Source: Xanthostigma xanthostigma
Taxonomy: Eukaryota; Arthropoda; Insecta; Raphidioptera; Raphidiidae
Length of the DNA stretch: 64,000 bases
Assembly: GCA_963575645.1 (NCBI GenBank)
Contig: OY754465.1
Location: 6,448,001-6,512,000, forward strand
Direction of reading: 5' to 3'
Position 1 is the stretch's first letter. Each line of letters starts with the position of its first letter. Shown piece by piece: positions 21,558 through 32,783 of this stretch. The position numbers were made by a program, and so were the translations under genes. Below the pieces are notes generated by a model. That model searched no databases and was not told where the DNA came from. It saw only the letters and a list, made by a program, of their open reading frames with translations.

Positions 21558-22372
21558 GACGGCGAGGACGTAAAAACATTAAAAAGTGCATTATTAGGAC
21601 ACAGGCATGATTATTGTTGGAATCGCTTCGTTCAACCCCCTAAGTTTGCTTTCAAATTGTTGGTGTGCTTGATTTTATAATTGACAATTAATTAATTAAT
21701 TCTAACCGATTTTATAACGATTTCTTTAGCGATACCAATTTTAGACAAACCTATAAAACCATATAACTTTTTCAATGTTCAATCGTTATAAAATCGGTTA
21801 GAATTAATTTTTTCCAAAAATTCCAACGGGATACTAAAGTTGAATGGATTTGTGATTTTTCTGGCTTGGTCCAACCAGCGAAACCCGTTTGTAAAAAAAT
21901 GGCGCAATTTGCAATTTAGGAAACAAAAACAAAGTGATCGTTAATTACTCGAGAAGTAATTGACCGATGACGCTAAAATTATTCATGCATGTTTGGGTCA
22001 ACATAGACATCATTTTTGAAAATTTTCAGGCATCTATGTGCGGTCATTTTTTAGTACAAAAATAGTGAAAAAAACTTGTTTTTTTAGCTTTCGGGGCTAT
22101 TTGCAAGTTAACAATTGCACTTAGCGACCTCTGTCAGTGCTCATTTTTTAGGAAATTTCATAAGGAACAACTTTTTCAATGTATATGCTATACTAAAAGT
22201 CAAGAGGAACGGAGATATTAAAGTAAATAGAGAAAAAAGAACTATTTTTGTCACTAATTGTCAATTATAAAATCAAGCAAACTTAGGGGGTTGAACTACA
22301 CCCTAAAACGAAGCGATTCCAACAATAATCTCGCCTGTGCCCGAAAAATACACCCAAAACTCCTCGCCGTCT
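21558..22372. mobile_element. ~815-bp element with ~90-bp inverted ends
   Basis: GACGGCGAGGA at 21558 is mirrored by TCCTCGCCGTC at 22361-22371. Further in, ATTATTGTTGGAATCGCTTC and TGATTTTATAATTGACAATT pair with their complements on the other side, with small indels. A second internal pair (ATTCTAACCGATTTTATAAC at 21697 and its complement near 21800) lies inside. No coding region and no clear target duplication. Confidence 0.65.
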
Positions 22373-22390
22373 TGCATATAAGTTTAACAT

Positions 22391-23185
22391 GGTCTATGCC
22401 AGAAGTCGGCAACATGCAGCTCGCGAGCATAATGGAAAAATTAAAAATTTAACTTTGATGTCTTGAATGGTAAATGGTGATGTAAAAATAAAATATAAAT
22501 AAAACATTTTGTTGAAGAAGTATTTATTGTTTTAAAATACAAAATAAATGAATGACTTGGATGAATCTGATGGGATGTTATGAGTGTATTTATGTGTCAA
22601 TGTTTGTGAGTAGCAACCGCAAATCCCCACTAGTACTAATAATTTCTAGTCGGTTTCTTTTTTCTGTATCAATAAAAGTGTGTCACCATTTTTTTTATTA
22701 AAGTGAAACTTTTATTCTATCGCCCCGAATTTTTCGGGCCGTCTGTTGCATGTCGCATTACAGGCGGCCGCGGATTAGGGGTAAAGTGAAAGGCGCTCGG
22801 AGTAGGCGCTCGGTAGAGCAGCCAAGGCCAATATGGCGGCTTCCATGGTTAGCATCAGCTGACCGTGTAGTATGTATAACACATAGTCAGTCTGTCATGC
22901 AGGCAAGTGCTGTACAGTGTTTACATGTTTTTATTCGTGTATTCATGTGAATATTGTTGTTTATAATTAATCGTGATGGATAAGTGTCTATACAATCCAA
23001 CGTCTACAATACAATAAAAGTTTCGCTTACGTCGTGGTTTCTTAAAACCACACAACTGTTATTTTTTTATATTAAACCTTGCGCTGACCCCCTGACGTTG
23101 TTCAGAGACCGCAAAATCGATTTTAATTTTCCAAGAACCCCCTGAATGATCCCAGAGACCCCTTTGGAAACCACTGATATGTAAT
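22391..23185. mobile_element. Decayed hAT-type ends
   Basis: CCAGAAGTCGGCAACATGCA at 22391 resembles a common hAT terminal consensus (CAG, then TCGGCAAC). CGGGCCGTCTGTTGCATGTC near 22737 followed by ATTACAG resembles the opposite end. A separate right-type end, CCTTTGGAAACCACTG, lies near 23161. These look like two overlapping old copies; borders are approximate. Confidence 0.35.
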
Positions 23186-24139
23186 TCTTATAATGATTCA
23201 TCTAAAACAGGTCTTTTTACCCTCAGATGGATCTAGTTCCACAATTGGGACAATTCTTGTTATTTTTTTTTGTTTAGAAACAGTTTGGTTTAAATTGTGT
23301 TATTATTTTTTATTGTGGAACAATAAATATTATTCTTATTCTAAATAAAATATTCATCTATCCAAAAGTGTGTAACGGGGGTTCAAAGTTTGTATGGAGA
23401 AATCATATAATATAGAAGTATCAATTCGAAAATGCGCAGGATTACTCCTGCCAACAAATAAATAAACACGTGTTTCATGCTTTTCAAAAACAACCCCTTC
23501 AGAGAGTGAAAAGGGGTAAATAGTTTAAAAATCAACATGGGTGTCATTTTCAAGATTTATCAGGACGTTGATCACGTGAATGTCATCAATTTTGAAATTT
23601 ATTAGGGGGGTCTACGTCGAGAAAGGAGTAACTATGCCAAATCATGGGAATGCATCCGTGTATCGTTTCAATCACGTGCTGTGACGCGGGTAGCGACTAG
23701 TTTTAAATATAATGTCTCATGAAACTTGGGGAATAACTGTGTAAAGAGAGAGAGAGAGACAGAAATAAGGATAGAAAGAGACAAGGACGGGATGTACGTA
23801 TAATCTTGAGAAGAGGTGAACGCAAGTCGTGGATTAGATTATTGTGTCGGGATACAGCGACTTAAATAGGTTTCCTTAATTACACGACAGTATTCATTAA
23901 CTCATTTACTAGAGGAGAATCGCGTGCTCGCCTGATGAATGAACGCCGCTCAACCTTAGCGTAATACTTACCACAACTGATGCAGACTATCCTAGACGAA
24001 TGTTGATATACTAGAAACGCAGTTCTCTATCAAGCATGTACTAGATATGGGAAAAAGTCGTTATAGTCTAAGACTAGGTATTATATAAATATTTATATAT
24101 CAAAAAAATCTTTCACGAATTACATTAAAAATAAATAGA
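23186..24139. other. LINE-like tail and simple repeat
   Basis: GTGACGCGGGTAGCGACTAG near 23681 matches the style of tail at about 991-1015 (GCCGCGGGTAGCGGCTAGTA), so about 23430-23702 is probably an old LINE-like fragment. An (AG)n run lies at about 23742-23758. AACCTTAGCGTAATACTTAC at 23952 matches the end of element G only. No gene seen. Confidence 0.4.
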
Positions 24140-24314
24140 AACTAATTATTAATTATTTTTTTATATTTTTAGATCCGTTCTGAAGAAGCTCCAAATCCGG
24201 ATCGAAACGTTAATCGTTTAATGTATTATTGATATTTTTTGTTAATATATTGTCTGAAAAATTGGTCGATAATTTTATTTATTGAAGAGTTCTAATCAGA
24301 CGTTAATCAAAGAT
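24140..24314 (+). mobile_element. F1 half element with hammerhead-like motif
   Basis: A single F1 arm ending CAGACGTTAATCAAAGATTT. It contains CTGAAGAAG at 24180, then CTCC and GGATC, then GAAACGTTAATC. One base of the stem differs from the 9.9-kb copy (GCTCC instead of GATCC), which breaks one pair. Confidence 0.6.
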
Positions 24315-26142
24315 TTGAAAGATTTGACTAGGTATTATATATACCCTCATTTGTTATTTGATGATGACAATATTTGTGTTTGCTATTGGGTGTTTGTTGT
24401 ATTTGGCAAAATATATGACGTTCAAGGCAAACATGCAAATAGAGGCAAATATGACCATCCACACATGGCAGTCAAATAACAAACACATAAACATTTGGCA
24501 GCAGAACGCAAGGTTCAACATTCCAGGAATTTTAGCACTGTTTCATTGTCCCAATTCATTTTCAATAGTAATTGTTCCAGTTCTCGCTCACAGCACAAAC
24601 CCAAAAATACTGCACGTCCGTACAGGTTCACGGCGCGTGCGCTTCTGAATATGGCCATTGTGTGGACGGTTTATTTGCCTATTTGACTCCTTTGATGTGC
24701 CTCGAAAAACCGACAAGCGCACGGTAACGCGTATTTTGAATTGGCTTTATTTGTCAAATAGGCAAAAAAGGCCAAATATGCCAAATACACAAATAAAAAT
24801 AGCCATGTGAAGTGCCGGCATTAGATATAATATATACATTGAAAATGTAAATAACGTACCATGCTGTAAAATTAAATAAATTCTAATTAACTTTTTTGAA
24901 TCAACTTCCCCAATTTGTTAATCATATTAATCGAGCCTAAGATGAGAGAATATGACACAAGGAATTGGAAAAATACAGGTTGCCTACTTTGCCCGCAGCC
25001 CACGAACGCTAATGGAATCAGCCGAAAGTTCTGGAAGTATCGAGAAACGAGGCTGGAGAAATATATAAGGCAGCGCGAACAGTGCAGACAGTATAGGCAG
25101 TTTAACCGAGTAGGTACAGTGGTAACAGTCCGATATCCTACGATTTATTCTATACATAAATATATCCACATAAATATAGATTATCCACATAAACATACCT
25201 TGTAAATAGTTGTGTTCTATGTACTTTGAGTTTATTTGTTTTGTTAACATTTTAATGTTGTAAATAAATATTTTCACCAACAAAAAGCATTTTTGCCAGT
25301 TTTGTTACAATATTATTTTTTTTACTCAATTTTTTATTTTTTATAATAAATCTGGTTAATAACATGCAATTATTTCGGTATAAATTTCTAAGCAAGCTAA
25401 TTATTAATTATGAAACTAAGTTGATACTTTGTTGCTGAACGATCTCTTAACACGAGAGCCGTTTATATAATGAACTTCGAGTAAATGTTACCATTAAAAT
25501 ATCGCAAATGATATTTTACCATAGAAGAACATCAAAACACTAGAAACCCAGTTCACGCGTACTAAAGACGGTGTTTTAGTAAAATAGTTGAGTTTCAGTT
25601 AATTTAATCAAAAACAAAATTAGGGAAAACTTAACACATCCCAACATTTAGTCAGAGTGCCCGTCGGCAAAAATTTTAGTGACACATAGGTACTCTCCCG
25701 AAACTTTGTATATGGCTTCATTAGGCCTAGTCTGACACCTATTTCCTCTATGATGAACCATTTAAAATGTCTGACACCTCAAATATGTCGAACACATTCG
25801 AGGTGTCAGACATTTTTTTTTTATTAATATCTAAAAATGTAGGATGTGAGTTTTTATAAAAAAAAAAAAAAAATAATAATAATAATCGCGTATTTATTTT
25901 AAAATTTATATCATGACGTTGAAAATATTCATTGTTTCTTGTTTTCACGTTTTTTTTTTTTGTTTGACTTAGTCTGCAAAACCATTCTACAAGACAATAT
26001 AGACATTTATAAATTGGTTCTTTGATTTACATACATATTGTTCAATGACATAAATTGCGAATATTTTTTGCGTGCTTGTGTAAACACTTATGGACATTAA
26101 AAACACAGGGGCGGTTCAGTTTCTCAATATATATCAGAAAGT
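24315..26142. other. Mostly unassigned; possible LTR-like stretch
   Basis: Around 24340-24860 many TTTGGCAAA/TTTGCCTA motifs occur in both orientations, suggesting a decayed inverted-repeat element. Around 25060 AAATATATAAGGCAGCGCGA resembles a TATA-type promoter, and AATAAATATTTT at about 25263 resembles a polyadenylation signal, which would suit a solo LTR, but no terminal repeats or duplication support it. Homopolymer runs lie at 25858-25871 and 25950-25960. Confidence 0.3.
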
Positions 26143-26263
26143 TTTTCAGACAATATATTAACAAAAAAATATACAATTAATATATTAATTTTATACTTTT
26201 TTGTTAACATGTCGAAAATTTTATTTATTGAAGAGTTCTAATCAGACGTTATTCAAAGATTTG
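26143..26263. mobile_element. F1 minimal copy
   Basis: Two short F1 arms are fused: TTTTTCAGACAATATATTAA on the left and TTATTTATTGAAGAGTTCTA on the right. The hammerhead-like central parts are absent. Confidence 0.55.
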
Positions 26264-26289
26264 AATAAATCAGAAAGACTGAACAAATA

Positions 26290-26375
26290 GTTAGAGGATG
26301 ATGACAGAAATGTTTAAGGAGCACTTGGTGGCAGAAACGCTCTCCTTCATGTAGTCTGAGTCCCCCTCTACAAAT
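26290..26375 (-). repeat. 86-bp block shared with 51647-51732
   Basis: Reverse complement of an equally long block at 51.7 kb, with roughly 85 percent identity by eye. Both contain a version of TAGAGGGGGACTCAGATTAC and of TTAACCATTTCTGTC. The equal length without gaps is notable. Function and family are unknown. Confidence 0.55.
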
Positions 26376-27481
26376 CCACTTAGTGGAGTAGGGGTCTAGC
26401 GCACTGCAGAACGATGCTGAGTCACTAAAAAAAAAAACGGCAAAATTGAAAATTTCTCTGCAAAATGGCAGAAAATATAAGAACATTTTTTGACGATGTG
26501 TGAAGAGGAAGAAGAAGCCAGAAATAAAAGAAGGTTTTGGATTCATCCGATGAATGAAAATTAATTAACGAAAACGACAGGTCAATAGAATACTAGACGG
26601 TCCAGCACGGCTAGATAGAAATTGGAGGCGACAGACTGATGGTTGTTAATGGTTACAGGTGCTGGTCTAATGTGCGCTATCACGTTATGCTGGCCATACA
26701 CTATAATATTGTAACAAAACTGCTGTTGTCTGTGGCGGAAATTATTTATTTACACTATTAACTGTTTAACAAACAGTAAAAACACACAAACAAAAACGCA
26801 TAACGTTAACAGAAAATAAAACTAATAGTTCTAAATTATACAATGTAAGACTAAGTAACAGAGAATAAAGAATTATGTACAAAGAAATATTCAATTCACA
26901 GTAACACAACACAGAGTTTATCAGCGCACTTGTCTATTCACTTTCAGTTATTTATTTATTTACCACTCACTAGAGTTATATTTATTTTATTAGATTAACG
27001 GAATTTATGTTGTAATGCCAGAACACGCACAATTTATGTAAAACAGTACGTCCACTCACTGTTAACACGCTGTAACTGACTGAACTCAACTGACTAAACT
27101 CAACCAAACCTCTGCCCGCCTTATATAGATTTTGGTTTGTGTTCCAGAACGTTCGAATAGGGATTACTTCACCTCTCCACGCGTCCGAGTCTCCTATGTC
27201 CGGTGCTGACTACCTGCATTCATTGTTGCATGCGTGGGCGCCTCTAACGGTCGGAAGTCCGTTACCTGCCTTCATTGTTTGTCCGTTGACCTTCGAGCGT
27301 TTAGTAGACTTTTCTAGAAATTCCATAGACGTAACATTGTGGGGTAAAAATGCGCAACAATATGCTACCTATCGTCCAATCGGCATGACGCTGCAGGCTT
27401 GATTCAATCTGCAGTGCGTTCATATACATCACACACGATCAATTTAAACTGTCCAATCGGCAACGACATTCAGTTGAAGCC
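26376..27481. other. No recognisable feature; possible old LTR
   Basis: TTGTAACAAAACTGCTGTTG near 26709 shares GTAACAAAACTGCT with 51603. A polyadenylation-like AATAAA lies near 26865. An 87-codon frame at 27139 is unsupported. I could not find matching ends or a duplication. Confidence 0.3.
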
Positions 27482-27601
27482 ATGGCGTCACTAGTGACGG
27501 ACGAAGATGTTTTAGCAGTTTTGGACATTTTACTCATAATAAAGAAAAAAAGAAAAGATCGTGCGGCGTGGTACAAACAGTGGTTAATAAAAAGGAATCA
27601 G
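27482..27601 (+). pseudogene. PIF/Harbinger transposase, 5' coding piece
   Basis: Forty codons beginning ATGGCGTCACTAGTG encode a stretch with an AVLDILL run, a lysine-rich patch and WYKQWLIKRNQ. This is the N-terminal layout of PIF/Harbinger DDE transposases and matches the remnant at 15730-15945. The frame runs without stop into the insertion at 27602. The downstream piece resumes in frame at 30931. The two pieces together make only 70 codons, against several hundred in active family members, so the gene is dead even without the insertion. Confidence 0.6.
27588..27601 (+). repeat. 14-bp target-site duplication, left copy
   Basis: TAAAAAGGAATCAG here and at 30917-30930 are identical and bracket a 3.3-kb insertion in the Harbinger sequence. 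Removing the insertion and one repeat restores frame continuity. A length of 14 bp is typical of target-primed retroelements rather than of DNA transposons. Confidence 0.75.
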
Positions 27602-27751
27602 ATCTTTGATTAACGTCTGATTAGAACTCTTCAATAAATAAAATTTTTTTTGTTAATATATTGTCTGAAAAATTGGTCGATAATTTTATTTATTAACCAG
27701 TGGGAGTATATGCCCAAGTAATTCAAGAATTACAAGGCGCGAAATTTTACA

Positions 27752-28120
27752 TCATATACCCCGGTGTTTTGTTTGAAAATCGGTGTACCTATATTTATCG
27801 ATCAGCCCGAAATTGTTTTTTTAAAAACTCCACATTTGCCCCTTCCCGTTTCACTGCGAGACAATTCTCATACCCCTTTATCGTTCACCCCGGAATTACA
27901 ATTCGCATACCCGTTTATCGTTCACCCGGAATTATTTTTTTAAAAACTCCACCTCTGCCCCATCGTGTTTCACTGCGTGACAATTCGCATACCCCTTTAT
28001 CGTTCACCCCGGAATTACAATTCGCATACCCGTTTATCGTTCACCCGGAATTATTTTTTTAAAAACTCCACCTCTGCCCCATCGTGTTTCACTGCGTGAC
28101 AATTCGCATACCCCTTTATT
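27752..28120 (+). repeat. 119-bp tandem repeat, about three units
   Basis: TACCCCTTTATCG recurs at 27871, 27990 and about 28109, giving a 119-bp period. Each unit contains two half-units starting with TTTATCGTTCACC plus AACTCCACCTCTGCCCC. The first unit is diverged. Related single or paired units lie at 46760-46880 (reverse) and 53331-53470. Confidence 0.75.
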
Positions 28121-29864
28121 AAAAAAAGCTTAGTCCGCCTTCTTTAGAAGTCCGCCATATTGAATTAAAAGTGACGTCACTTTATTTTTCGAGTTATTCT
28201 CAGCAAGCCCTTTCATTTGATACCCATATTGTAGGAAAGCATAATAAAATTAATCCGCCATCTTTAGAAGTCCGCCATATTGGACTTAGAGTAAATTCAC
28301 TTTATTTTTCGAGTTATTTACAGCAAGCCCTTTCATTTGATACCCATATTGTAGGAAAGCATAAAAAACTTAGTCCGCCATCTTTAGAACTCCGCCATAT
28401 TTGTTTGAGAGTTACGTCACTTTATTTTTCGAGTTATTCTCAGCACGCCCTTTCATTTGATACCTATATTGTAGGAAAGCATAATAAAATTAGTCCGCCA
28501 TCTTTAGACGTCCGCCATATTGGATTTAGAGTGACGTCACTTTATTTTTCGAGCTATTCTCAGCAAGCCCTTTCATTTGATACCCATATTGTAGGAAAGC
28601 ATAATAAAATTATTCTGCCATCTTTAGAAGTCCGCCATATTGGTTTTAGAGTGACGTCACTTTATTTTTCGAGTTATTCTCAGCAAGCCCTTTCATTTGA
28701 TACCCATATTGCAGGAAAGCATAATAAAATTAGTCCGCCATCTTTAGACGTCCGCCATATTGGATTTAGAGTGACGTCACTTTCTTTTTTGAGTTTTTTT
28801 CAGCAAGCCCTTTCATTTGATACCCATATTGTAGGAAAGCATAATAAACTTAGTCCGCCATCTTTAGAAGTCCGCCATATTGGATTAAGAGTGACGTCAC
28901 TTTATTTTTCGAGCTATTCTCAGCAAGCCCTTTCATTTGATACCCATATTGTAGGAAAGCATAATAAAATTAGTCCGCCATCTTTAGAAGTCCGCCATAT
29001 TGGATTTAGAGTGACGTCACTTTATTTTTTGAGTTATTTTCAGCAAGCCCTTTCATTTGATACCCATATTGTAGGAAAGCATAAAAAACTTAGTCCGCCA
29101 TCTTTAGAAGTCCGTCATATTGGATTTAGAGTGACGTCACTTTATTTATCGAGCTATTCTCAGAAAGCCCTTTCATTTGATACCCATATTGTAGGAAAGC
29201 ATAATAAAATTAGTCCGCCATCTTTAGAAGTCCGCCATATTGGATTAAGAGTGACGTCACTTTATTTTTCGAGCTATTCTCAGCAAGCCCTTTCATTTGA
29301 TACCCATATTGTAGGAAAGCATAATAAAATTAGTCCGCCATCTTTAGAAGTCCGCCATATTGGATTTAGAGTGACGTCACTTTATTTTTTGAGTTTTTTT
29401 CAGCAAGCCCTTTCATTTGATATGTACCCATATTGTAGGAAAGCATAATAAACTTAGTCCGCCATCTTTAGACGTCCGCCATATTGGATTTAGAGTGACG
29501 TTACTTTATTTTTCGAGCTATTCTCAGCAAGTCCTTTCATTTGATACCCATATTGTAGGAAAGCATAATAAAATTAGTCCGCCATCTTTAGAAGTCCGCC
29601 ATATTGGATTTAGAGTGACGTCACTTTATTTTTCGAGTTATTTTCAGCAAGCCCTTTCATTTGATACCCATATTGTAGGAAAGCATAAAAAACTTAGTCC
29701 GCCATCTTTAGAAGTCCGCCATATTGGTTTTTGAGTGACGTCACTTTATTTTACGAGTTATTCTCAGCAAGCCCTTTCATTTGATACCCATATTGTAGGA
29801 AAGCATAATAAAATTAGTCCACCATATATAGAAGTCCGCCATATTGGATTTAGAGTGACGTCAC
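28121..29864 (+). repeat. 120-bp minisatellite array with CRE palindromes
   Basis: About 14 units follow each other at exactly 120 bp, apart from a 4-bp insertion (ATGT) in one unit near 29424. Most units start with the palindrome GTGACGTCAC, a perfect CREB/ATF-type site; I count 12 exact copies. Each unit also contains CCCTTTCATTTGATACCCAT and GTCCGCCATATTGG. Two unit types alternate: one has ATAATAAAATTAG, the other ATAAAAAACTTAG or ATAATAAACTTAG. Over 28651-29855 the order A-B'-A-B-A appears twice, suggesting a 600-bp higher-order repeat. The long open frame (28171-29448) is a side effect of a 120-bp period divisible by three. Confidence 0.85.
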
Positions 29865-29960
29865 ACAGCTAACCATGCATTGTCATCCAAACTAAACGTG
29901 TATACAAATTTTCATCTCAATCGGTTGAAGATATCTGCTTCAAAATTATCGAAGGCATTC

Positions 29961-30040
29961 TAGTCGCTCACTTAGTAATTTAGTCGCTCACTTATTAATT
30001 TAGTCACCCAAATATTATTTTAGTCACCCAAATATTATTT
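29961..30040 (+). repeat. Four 20-bp tandem repeats
   Basis: Two units of the type TAGTCGCTCACTTAGTAATT are followed by two of TAGTCACCCAAATATTATTT. The array is repeated in the downstream duplicate at 33792-33871 and in reverse, partly, near 46605-46665. Confidence 0.75.
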
Positions 30041-30930
30041 TAATATCTCAAGTCATTAAAACAGGATTTCATCATCAGTCACCAAGTTTTTTTTTATTCA
30101 ACTATTTTATAATTCCCCTATTATTATTATATAAAACAACATTATAAGAGATATATTCTTTTACGCATGCGCCGATGTTCCCCAAAAACAATAGGCCAAT
30201 TCATATTTGCATATCAAACATCCTCCCAAAATTTGGTTTCAATCCGCTCATCCGTGGTGTCGGAATGGTAAGAAATGTCAAAAGTGACGTTTGCATCTGT
30301 CAAAGTATTATGTTCTGATAATTAGTTATTCAAATTGTTAACTCAGAAGGCGTTGCATTTTACAAATATTGAAACGGCATCCGTTTTTGAACAAATGCTA
30401 CCTTTTTATTTCATTATTGTAATAAATAATATTATCGACCAATTTTATTTTAAGACAGAACATACGCAATTTTGAAATTGCCATGTTAAACCATGCAACA
30501 GAGAGAGATAACCGAAAGATGTTTTCCATCGGTTATATCAAATTGAATTTATTTCTATATAAATGTGTATAAAAAAACTGTTTGGGCATTTTCTGTTGTA
30601 CGATTCTTATGTAAAATTTTCTCCTCTTTCGTTTAAGACAGGTTTCGAACCGATCTGATTTAAATTGAGCGAGTTATAAGCGAAAAACTTCGTTTTTTCC
30701 TTATTGCTCCCCTCTGGGGTCAAAATTCAAAAATCGGCCGACGTTACGAGCTAAGTTACGCGGAGACGAATCGAACAAAAAAAAGTTTTTTAAAATCGGT
30801 TAAGGCGTTTGGGCTGTACGCGTGACACAAAAAAACGTGACACACAGATTCACAGATTCACAGATTCACAGACAAAGCGAGTACATATAGGCGCTTTAGC
30901 TTACGCTATTCGCGCCTAAAAAGGAATCAG

Positions 30931-31023
30931 TTTTCTCATACTTTAATAAAAGAATTGAGGATTACGCCAAAAGATTATCGTAATTATTTACGAATGAATG
31001 AAGAATCTAAAGAACACGAGTAA
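30931..31023 (+). pseudogene. PIF/Harbinger transposase, downstream piece
   Basis: Thirty codons plus a stop continue the frame of 27482-27601 after the second TSD copy. They encode KELRITPKDYRNYLRMNEES, which contains the conserved NYLRM motif of PIF/Harbinger transposases ahead of the catalytic domain. A TAA follows at 31021. A second copy of this piece (34754-34846 region) lies in the tandem duplicate, without the N-terminal part. Confidence 0.65.
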
Positions 31024-32222
31024 CTTCTCGAACAGGCTACGATTGTTCGGGCTGGTATAAGCCGAATTTTAAATGTCAGATAATATTGCACGAAACTCTA
31101 AAAGTTTCTCGCTACAAATTGTTTTTATAGTATAAAATATGTAGTCACGTGAAAAATATATTTGTTGTTTGTTTAACTTTTATTTGTATTATCGAAAGAG
31201 ATCCACAATATTGACAATCTGTTGTACTCAGTTTAGTGCTTGATTAACCCTTTTTTTCGCTAGATCGCGTTGACCTAGTTCGACTCTGGTAAAGTGAGTT
31301 CATGCATATCTCGATCTGTTTGTACAAAGAAAATGTTTTTCCGCAGGGGAAATGCAGGATTATAATGCTAACAATGGACAAAGGGAGCAGTGCAAAGATG
31401 GTTTTCAACATAAACAAATAGTGTTTAATATAAAGTTGAAAAGTCTGAAGAGCATCTTGTGGTGAAGTGGGAAAATGCACAATATAGAATCTGTTATTTT
31501 TATAGTAAATAGTTTTGTGGATTGCAACAATACAACAATATTGACTATGATAAAATTTATCCAAGTGTAAAATGAATATGAATTCAAATACGTTTTTCTG
31601 TGCGCACCATTTTACGTAGTACACCACCATTTTGTTTACGTAATACTATTATTCAACTGTAATGAATACTTGTAACGTTCTTATATTCTATAAACATTTT
31701 CAATGAACTTTAAAACTTTACAATTACTGTAATAACTAGTGTAATATTAAAATTGTCTTATGAAGCAAATGACATTATTAAATGTAATTTGTTTATGAGA
31801 TATTTTCCAATAAATCTTTACTTGGTTTACATACTTTTAGAATAATATTTCACCTATTTAAATGGTAAGTTATTCCTTTTTTTGGATTTCCGTCAGTAAA
31901 AAAAAACTACAAAAATCTTGCGTTCAATTATTATTCTTCTACCAACAGATTAAATATTAAAAAAAATAATAAATGAATATATTAGTTTCATAATCGTTTA
32001 CTTAACAAGAATATCACATACTATTTCTTGAACCAATCAAAAACAGTAGTTAATTATTGTGGAGACAATTGTTTTACGGATGGCAGCAATTTACCTTATG
32101 GAACGAAATCAAAGCTGATAAAAATAAAGAAAGAACAAAACAATTACACCACAGAAAATCTGCGGTCACAAGACAAGATGGCTTATCTCGAATGCAGGTC
32201 TTGTTATCCAAATTTTAGATCA
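31024..32222. other. Unassigned sequence after the transposase piece
   Basis: About 1.2 kb of AT-rich DNA. A 128-codon minus-strand frame (31244-31630) and a 68-codon plus-strand frame (32028-32234) are present, repeated unchanged in the duplicate at 35067-35453 and 35851-36057. Neither shows a known motif. The stretch may be decayed Harbinger interior or flanking DNA. Confidence 0.4.
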
Positions 32223-32773
32223 TGCCCATATTAACCGAACACTATTAAAGATAGAAGTTACTAATCCTGGAATATATTTATTCGTTAGAACAAAATTTAC
32301 TTTCAATTCACCAAGCAAAATATCAGGTAGAAAAGTTAGTTAAAGAATAAATATACACCGCACTATACTCCTTGCGCTTTTTGTTGAACATTTTAACGTT
32401 CACCCAAAAATCCGACCGATGGCGTTAGTGTAAACGTCAAAAAAAGTTTCACAAAACAATGATGTTTTATCCTAACCCAATTGCACACAAAACTTCCACT
32501 AACTTTAATGTTTTCAGCTATATACTTCACAAAAGGTTCTAAACTACACAAATTTCCAAGAGCAACTGTAGATATAATACTCCACGTTTATAGGTTAGGT
32601 ATTATGATCTATGTGGCGGCCATGATTATTTTATCAGGCGAATAAATATTTATACCCTGGAAGTAAGACAGAATAGATTTACACTTGCAGTAAACATAAT
32701 TGTGTCGGAGGAATAGCTACCTGAAAACAAATGAACCGAATAAACAACTACATACGTTCGGTGAATATGACCA
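32223..32773 (-). mobile_element. Element E, copy b
   Basis: The reverse copy has both ends: TGCCCATATTAACCGAAC on the left and GTTCGGTGAATATGACCA on the right. It is better preserved than copy a and gives the family's terminal repeat as about 17 bp. It lies at the right edge of duplication copy 1. Confidence 0.65.
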
Positions 32774-32783
32774 TAGACTAGAT

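Larger units (their letters stand above)
27602..30916 (+). mobile_element. 3.3-kb composite insertion with tandem arrays
   Basis: Bounded by a perfect 14-bp duplication. From left to right it holds an F1 end pair (27602-27697), a 119-bp tandem repeat (27752-28120), a 120-bp array (28121-29864), four 20-bp repeats (29961-30040), about 800 bp of unique sequence, a short (CACAGATT)n run near 30846 and a terminal hairpin-like GGCGC...GCGCC at about 30893-30916. No reverse transcriptase or transposase is present. Parts recur in reverse at 46480-46890 and 47240-47790. The tail text (GTGACACACAGATTCACAGA, then GACAAAGCGAGTACATATAG) resembles 3' ends of insect non-LTR elements, so a non-autonomous retroelement is my best reading. 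Confidence 0.55.
28953..32783 (+). repeat. 3.83-kb tandem duplication, copy 1
   Basis: This block is followed head to tail by a nearly identical one at 32784-36606. It starts inside the 120-bp array and ends ten bases beyond element E. The only difference I found is one extra CACAGATT octamer in copy 1 near 30855. The junction at 32783/32784 joins GACTAGAT to AGGAAAGC with at most 1 bp of shared sequence. Confidence 0.85.

Noticed and set aside
24915..25205. 96-codon frames on both strands
   Set aside because: Low-complexity AT-rich tail and no recognisable domain; possibly part of an old LTR.
26709..27430. Second solo LTR candidate
   Set aside because: Only a start resembling TGTAACAAAAC and an AATAAA are seen; borders cannot be supported.
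28171..29448. 425-codon open frame made of 40-residue repeats, continued by a 105-codon frame at 29417 and mirrored in the 32.8-33.6-kb duplicate
   Set aside because: The period of 120 bp is divisible by three, so one stop-free unit gives a long frame automatically. Differences between units are mostly amino-acid changing and a 4-bp insertion shifts the frame. There is no start or splice context.
28121..29864. CRISPR-like array
   Set aside because: The units are contiguous 120-bp repeats without unique spacers, in a eukaryotic transposon setting.
27602..30916. Helitron
   Set aside because: The right end has a small hairpin, but a 14-bp target duplication contradicts rolling-circle insertion, and no CTRR end was found.
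31244..31630. 128-codon minus-strand frame, identical at 35067-35453
   Set aside because: Identity reflects the recent tandem duplication, not selection. No domain, and composition follows the local AT bias.
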